From contig JAJFZO010000396.1 in assembly GCA_021397835.1 (NCBI GenBank), positions 1,612,001 through 1,676,000 on the forward strand: a DNA stretch of 64,000 nt, written 5' to 3'. Source of the stretch: Moringa oleifera. Lineage: Eukaryota; Streptophyta; Magnoliopsida; Brassicales; Moringaceae. How positions within the stretch are numbered: position 1 is the first letter of the stretch; the number at the start of each line of letters is the position of its first letter. Below are positions 59,975-64,000 of the stretch, piece by piece. Below the pieces are notes generated by a model. The model saw only the letters and a list, made by a program, of their open reading frames with translations. It was not told the origin of the DNA and did not search any database. The position numbers were made by a program, and so were the translations under genes.

Positions 59975-60990
59975 TAATGAGTGATGTAATTAAAGTTGTA
60001 GAAGCTACGAAAACAACCTTAGATGCATTATATTGTTCCTTGCTTGTCAATGCTACTAGAGTAGTTGTTGTTCCTCGTTCTGGCTTTGGCTAGGTAGGTT
60101 CCATTTATTGCTATTTCCTGCTTATATATTAAATTTATACTACAAGTTCTAACTTGCTTACATTTTTATGTTTTACGATAAGTTCTTAGTACTTGGCACT
60201 TTAGTTGCACTATACTGCCCTAAGAAGATAAGATTCCAGCGGTTGTTTCTCATTTGACATAGGTTCCACAAGAGTTTTATGGATGAGTTTTGTGATTGAG
60301 TGATCTTTCCATTTGTAGCTTTGGAGGGAGTTTGAAATCAGAACAGCTACTTAGCTTTGGCATGGATTTCAAGGACACTATTTCTTTGTTACTGTTGTTT
60401 AATCTTTCTAAAATAGTACTTTGTTTCTTCAACTTTCAATTACAGAAAGAGTTTAATTTGAAAATTTTATTGAGCCTCATATTAAATCATTAGTATTATT
60501 TGCTGCTCAGTTTATCATAACCATTTTAGTGCTTTGCTGTGCAATCAGTTTTTTTTTAGGATTAGCAATTTTGAGTGTTTAACCTTTAATACTGAAGCAT
60601 AGTTGTATTGATCCATAATTTCTAAAATTCTGGTTTGAGGATATATAATTATTAGTTGTTATTTAGTTATTATCTTGTTTAAATTTGTTTAGAGTACACA
60701 GAGAATAATGATGTCTATTGGGGCAGTGTTGTAGGAGGAGAAGCAAAACCTAACAAGTTAGAACAGAAGTTAACAAGTCAGAGCAGAAGCAGGATTGACA
60801 ATTGGTATGTTTTTCAAAGTTCCATTGGCTTAAGAATTGCATTTTTTATGCATTTAATATTTCTCAGCCCTATACGCACTAAAGTGGCCTAAAATTCTTT
60901 CTATTTGCTTTGTTTTTTTAATAATATTTTGTATCCTTATGAGTTTCATATTTTTCTTCCTAATGATCATGACCTTGAACTTCCAGGTGG
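59975..60990. other. Interval between CACTA coding fragments
   Basis: AT-rich, with 'aagttagaacagaagttaacaagtcagagcagaag' forming a short imperfect repeat near 60750-60790. It probably corresponds to intron/intergenic sequence of the CACTA element. No other feature. Confidence 0.45.
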
Positions 60991-60997
60991 GCCAATG

Positions 60998-61575
60998 GAT
61001 TAGATCACTTCATTTTGGTTTAGATTTTGCCCTTTGTAGGAAAAACTCATAAGTTTCCTTATTTATATTTGCTCTTGACATAGAGTAATGAAAGGACAAA
61101 AGAACAAAAACTCATTAGAGAATACTGTATTAGGATATAATGGGAAAAAGAAAAAGTTTGCATAGAGTCTCTTTTCATGAAGAAAGTAAAGATTAGATCA
61201 CTTCTCTTTGGTTATGGTTCTGCCCTTTGCAGGAAAAATTTGGTAGTTTCTTTATTTATATTTGCTTTTGAAATGGAGTAGTGAAGGGACAAAAGAACAA
61301 GAACTCATTAGAAAAGACTATGTTAGGATACAATAAGGAAAAAAAAAGGTTTGTGTAGAGTCTCTTTTCATAAAGAAAGTAAAAGTTAGATCACTTCACT
61401 TTGGTTTAGGTTCTACCATTTATAGAAAAAACTTGTGAGTTTCTTTATTTATATTTACTCTCGACATGGAGTGGTGAAGGGAAAAAAAGAACAAGAATTC
61501 ATTAGAGAAGACTATATTAGGATATAATGGGGAAAAGAAAAAGTTTGCTTATAGTTTCTTTCCATAAAGAAAATA
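60998..61575. repeat. Three tandem copies of a 193-bp unit
   Basis: Units begin at 60998, 61191 and 61385 with '(a)ttagatcacttc', each followed by 'tttggtt', 'aggaaaaa', 'tttatttatattt', 'gacaaaagaacaa', 'ggatataatgg' and 'gagtctcttttcat'. Divergence between copies is roughly 10-15 percent by eye. They lie between the DUF4216 and Transposase_24 fragments. Confidence 0.93.
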
Positions 61576-61579
61576 GAGG

Positions 61580-63000
61580 ATATTCTAGTATAAAGCCTTC
61601 GTTAAATCTAATGTTGAGCCTTCTGTTGAAGAACACTGTAACACAAAGTCAATAAATACATCTGGTAAAACTTAATTTGTATTAAATGATCACTTATTTC
61701 CTTGAAAATTTTGATTGTTTTTATTTTCATATTTTTCAGATAAAAGAAGAAAAAGAGGGCTTATATTACTAGTATATATTTAGAATCAACTCAAAGGAGA
61801 ATGGGTAATTATGTAATTTAATGATAAAAGATGATGGAATGCATAATAGTCATATATATTGTTATATTTTCTCATATTTTTTGCTGGTTGTAAATGATTA
61901 AATCTTGTATTTTGACTATGTTTTACATTTAGTAGGGTGGATTAAGGAACTTAACTAAGATGGACTCAAATTCATTATTTGAAGATGAAAAGTTAGATTC
62001 CTAGTAGATGTGGATGAATTAGAAGATGTCTTTGGATAAAGCGTTGGCACATCTAATTGCATTGAAATTTCACCGAACCAAGACTTTATCTTTTATTTTA
62101 AAAGTAGTTGTAGAATTTTATCTTTATCTTTATCTTTAAGTGTCCTAGTTAAAATAAGTTATTATATTTAAGAATTATTGTATAAAGGGGAAGTGGTTCC
62201 TTCAAAGGAACATCTAGAGTTTATTTTTCACCTTACTTTTTTCCTAGGTCTTTTTCTTTTCATGAATTGCTAAACATCTCTTCCAGTCAAAGGATAATCA
62301 AGGGTTTGATTTTTTAGAATTATGAGATTTAACTGATTTTATTTGTTCTTTATTTCTTCATTATTTATTTATCTTCTGTGCTTATTGAAAATATTATTTT
62401 GGTTGATTGTAACAAAAATGGTCCTTTTGTTTCATCATCAAAATAATAGATTACTAATTAGAACTTTAAATCCGTAATTGTTTATAAGTAGTAAATAACA
62501 TAGCTTATTACAAAAGAAGTTTTTAATTTATGTTATGAAGATATATAATCTAGTTTAAATAAATCTACACATATGTTTATTGACTAGAATTGGTAGTTTT
62601 CTAATTCTTAATACTATTGGTAAATTAAATCCTAAGATCATATCTAAGGTTATTTATTGATAAGAGAAATAATCAGAGATCACATTCTGGTTATTAAAGA
62701 AGTAAAGAAAAACAAGTTGTTAGGTGGTACTAACAACCATAAATAATTCACCGAAGATTATAAGATTTTTATTTTTGCATCAATGATCAATTATTAAATC
62801 AAACTTAAAATTATTCCTTTGATTGGATGCTCTATTACATTAATTTTTTTATTTTTATTTTATCTACTTTTAATATTTCAACATTTTTTTCTTTTATTTT
62901 ATTTTACAAGAAATAAATCTAATCAATCTTTGTGGAAATGACCTTGCTCATCTATATTACAAGTTTAATCTTTTGAGCAAGAATTTAGAAATTTAATTTG
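61580..63000. other. AT-rich interval, probably CACTA intron sequence
   Basis: No readable protein. Stop codons in all frames, with long A/T runs around 62840-62900. Position suggests the 5' introns of a TnpA-type gene. Confidence 0.4.
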
Positions 63001-63009
63001 TTTGTCTCA

Positions 63010-63840
63010 GCAACCAATAAAGGATAAGCCATCAGAGACAAGGGACATGTATTTGCTAGTTTCTTAGGCAATTTAGCAACAAATCCAAATATAACTCCTT
63101 TTCATACTAATAATTGGAGAATGTTCCCAAAGAAAGACAAAGAGAACTTGCTAACATTGGTGAAGGTAAGCAAACATTAAATTCTAAATATTTTTTTTAA
63201 TGTTTTGAGATTTATTATATAAGTAGGATATATAGCACATTTGTTGATTTTTTTTTTTATATACTTCAATGCAGTCAAAATTTTTACTACCTCAAAGTGG
63301 TGAAAAATAGGTGTTAAGATCACTTAGAAAGAAGTGAAAGGACTACACATGTGAGATCAAAACTGAGTCTTTTAAGAGATTCTGAAACAAAGAAGAACTC
63401 TTAAACAATAGGCCCAAACGCATACTAGGAGATCAATGGACTATTTTAGTTTCATTTTGGTATTCAGAGAAAGCTAAAGTGAGTGTTGTAATATTATATT
63501 ATTTTTTATTTTACAAAATTATATTAATCATTGTTGTAATTTTAGAAATGTACTAAGACAACTAGAAAAATTTGGATGAATTTAAAGATGGCACATACTG
63601 GGGGATCCAAAAGCATTACACGCTTCATGACAGAAAACTTAAGTATAATTCTTTTATAAAGTAATTTAATAATAAATTATTTAAAATACATTTTTATAAT
63701 AATTGTAGCATTATGTGTACTGATGTGATAGGCAAAAGACAAAGTAGAGCCATCACGAGCACATATATTCATAGATACTGACAAAAAGCGCAAAGATGGA
63801 AGACCACTTGATGAGAAGATTGCTCGTATAGTGTTAAGTT
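63010..63840 (+). pseudogene. Ptta/En/Spm-type transposase gene (Transposase_24, TnpA-like), broken
   Basis: Exon-like pieces in order read NWRMFPKKDKENLLTLVK ending at a GTAAGC donor, then SKFLLPQSGEK with a stop, RSLRKK with a stop and KDYTCE (usual KKWKDY, so TGG has become TGA). Next come PKRILGDQWTILVSFWYSEK, then KIWMNLKMAHTGGSKSI, then AKDKVEPSRAHIFIDTDKKR and KDGRPLDEKIARIV. The W-VP---K--LW, H--GSKS and EPSRA-IFI signatures are those of the plant Ptta/En/Spm transposase family. At least two nonsense codons make it a pseudogene. The gene probably continues past the right edge. Confidence 0.85.
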
Positions 63841-64000
63841 TTGTAAACCTTAAAATGCATTGTCATGCCAAGTTCTTAGTTTTAAATATAACTGTCTTTA
63901 AATATTAATAAAAATAGATGCTAACAATATATTTTTATATGTTATACTGAGTATAAGATTTAATGAAGGACAAGATAAGTTAATGTGGAAGTTCTAACGA

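Noticed and set aside
1..64000. tRNA, rRNA or known snRNA genes
   Set aside because: No complete cloverleaf-compatible A/B box pair or rRNA/snRNA core was recognised by eye; a dedicated scan was not possible.

Overview
This is nuclear DNA of a flowering plant, most likely a woody eudicot or early-diverging angiosperm. The genes have many short exons with GT-AG introns, the spacers are AT-rich, and remnants of LINE, Copia and CACTA elements are common. The protein families (EDR2, PSPG-box glycosyltransferase, pinoresinol-lariciresinol reductase, plant mobile domain) are plant-specific or plant-typical. The species cannot be fixed from the sequence. All exon models were built by eye from splice sites and protein conservation, so boundaries may be off by a base or two.

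Layout. 0-6 kb is transposon-derived. It holds a degenerate tandem array (0.76-1.15 kb) and the right end of a CACTA element that carries two consecutive, perfectly spliced-looking 42-bp exons of an AGAMOUS-type MADS-box gene, followed by LTR-like debris. 7.0-25.5 kb is one large 22-exon + strand gene for an EDR2-type PH-START-DUF1336 protein of 721 aa. Its introns hold two L1-type LINE remnants in opposite orientation and several local tandem duplications. 26.1-27.9 kb (- strand, convergent with EDR2) is an intronless family-1 UDP-glycosyltransferase of 596 aa, with a striking collagen-like Pro/Gly-rich repeat insert between its two Rossmann domains. 29.4-30.9 kb is a partial, broken copy of the gene at 36.5-41.4 kb. 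Between them lies a three-exon gene for cytosolic ribosomal protein eS21 (31.7-33.0 kb, - strand, with a telo-box upstream). 36.5-41.4 kb (- strand) is an intact 9-exon gene for a DUF1995 protein, probably plastid-targeted.

41.6-47.8 kb is a gene-free, AT-rich spacer with Copia LTR/gag and Copia protease fragments. 47.9-50.7 kb (- strand) is a two-exon plant mobile domain protein of about 876 aa. 51.8-54.1 kb (- strand) is a four-exon NADPH-dependent reductase of 312 aa in the pinoresinol-lariciresinol reductase group. 54.2-64 kb is again transposon territory. It has a CACTA-end-like sequence, a broken DUF4216 fragment (TnpD-type ORF), a three-copy 193-bp tandem repeat and a broken Ptta/En/Spm (Transposase_24, TnpA-type) gene near the right edge.

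The genes share no obvious pathway: defence/lipid signalling (EDR2), small-molecule glycosylation, translation, a plastid protein, a silencing/development-type PMD protein and lignan-type reduction sit together as in an ordinary plant gene neighbourhood. The most unusual items are the CACTA-captured AGAMOUS exons, the repeat insert in the glycosyltransferase, and the proximal duplication with internal deletions of the DUF1995 gene.
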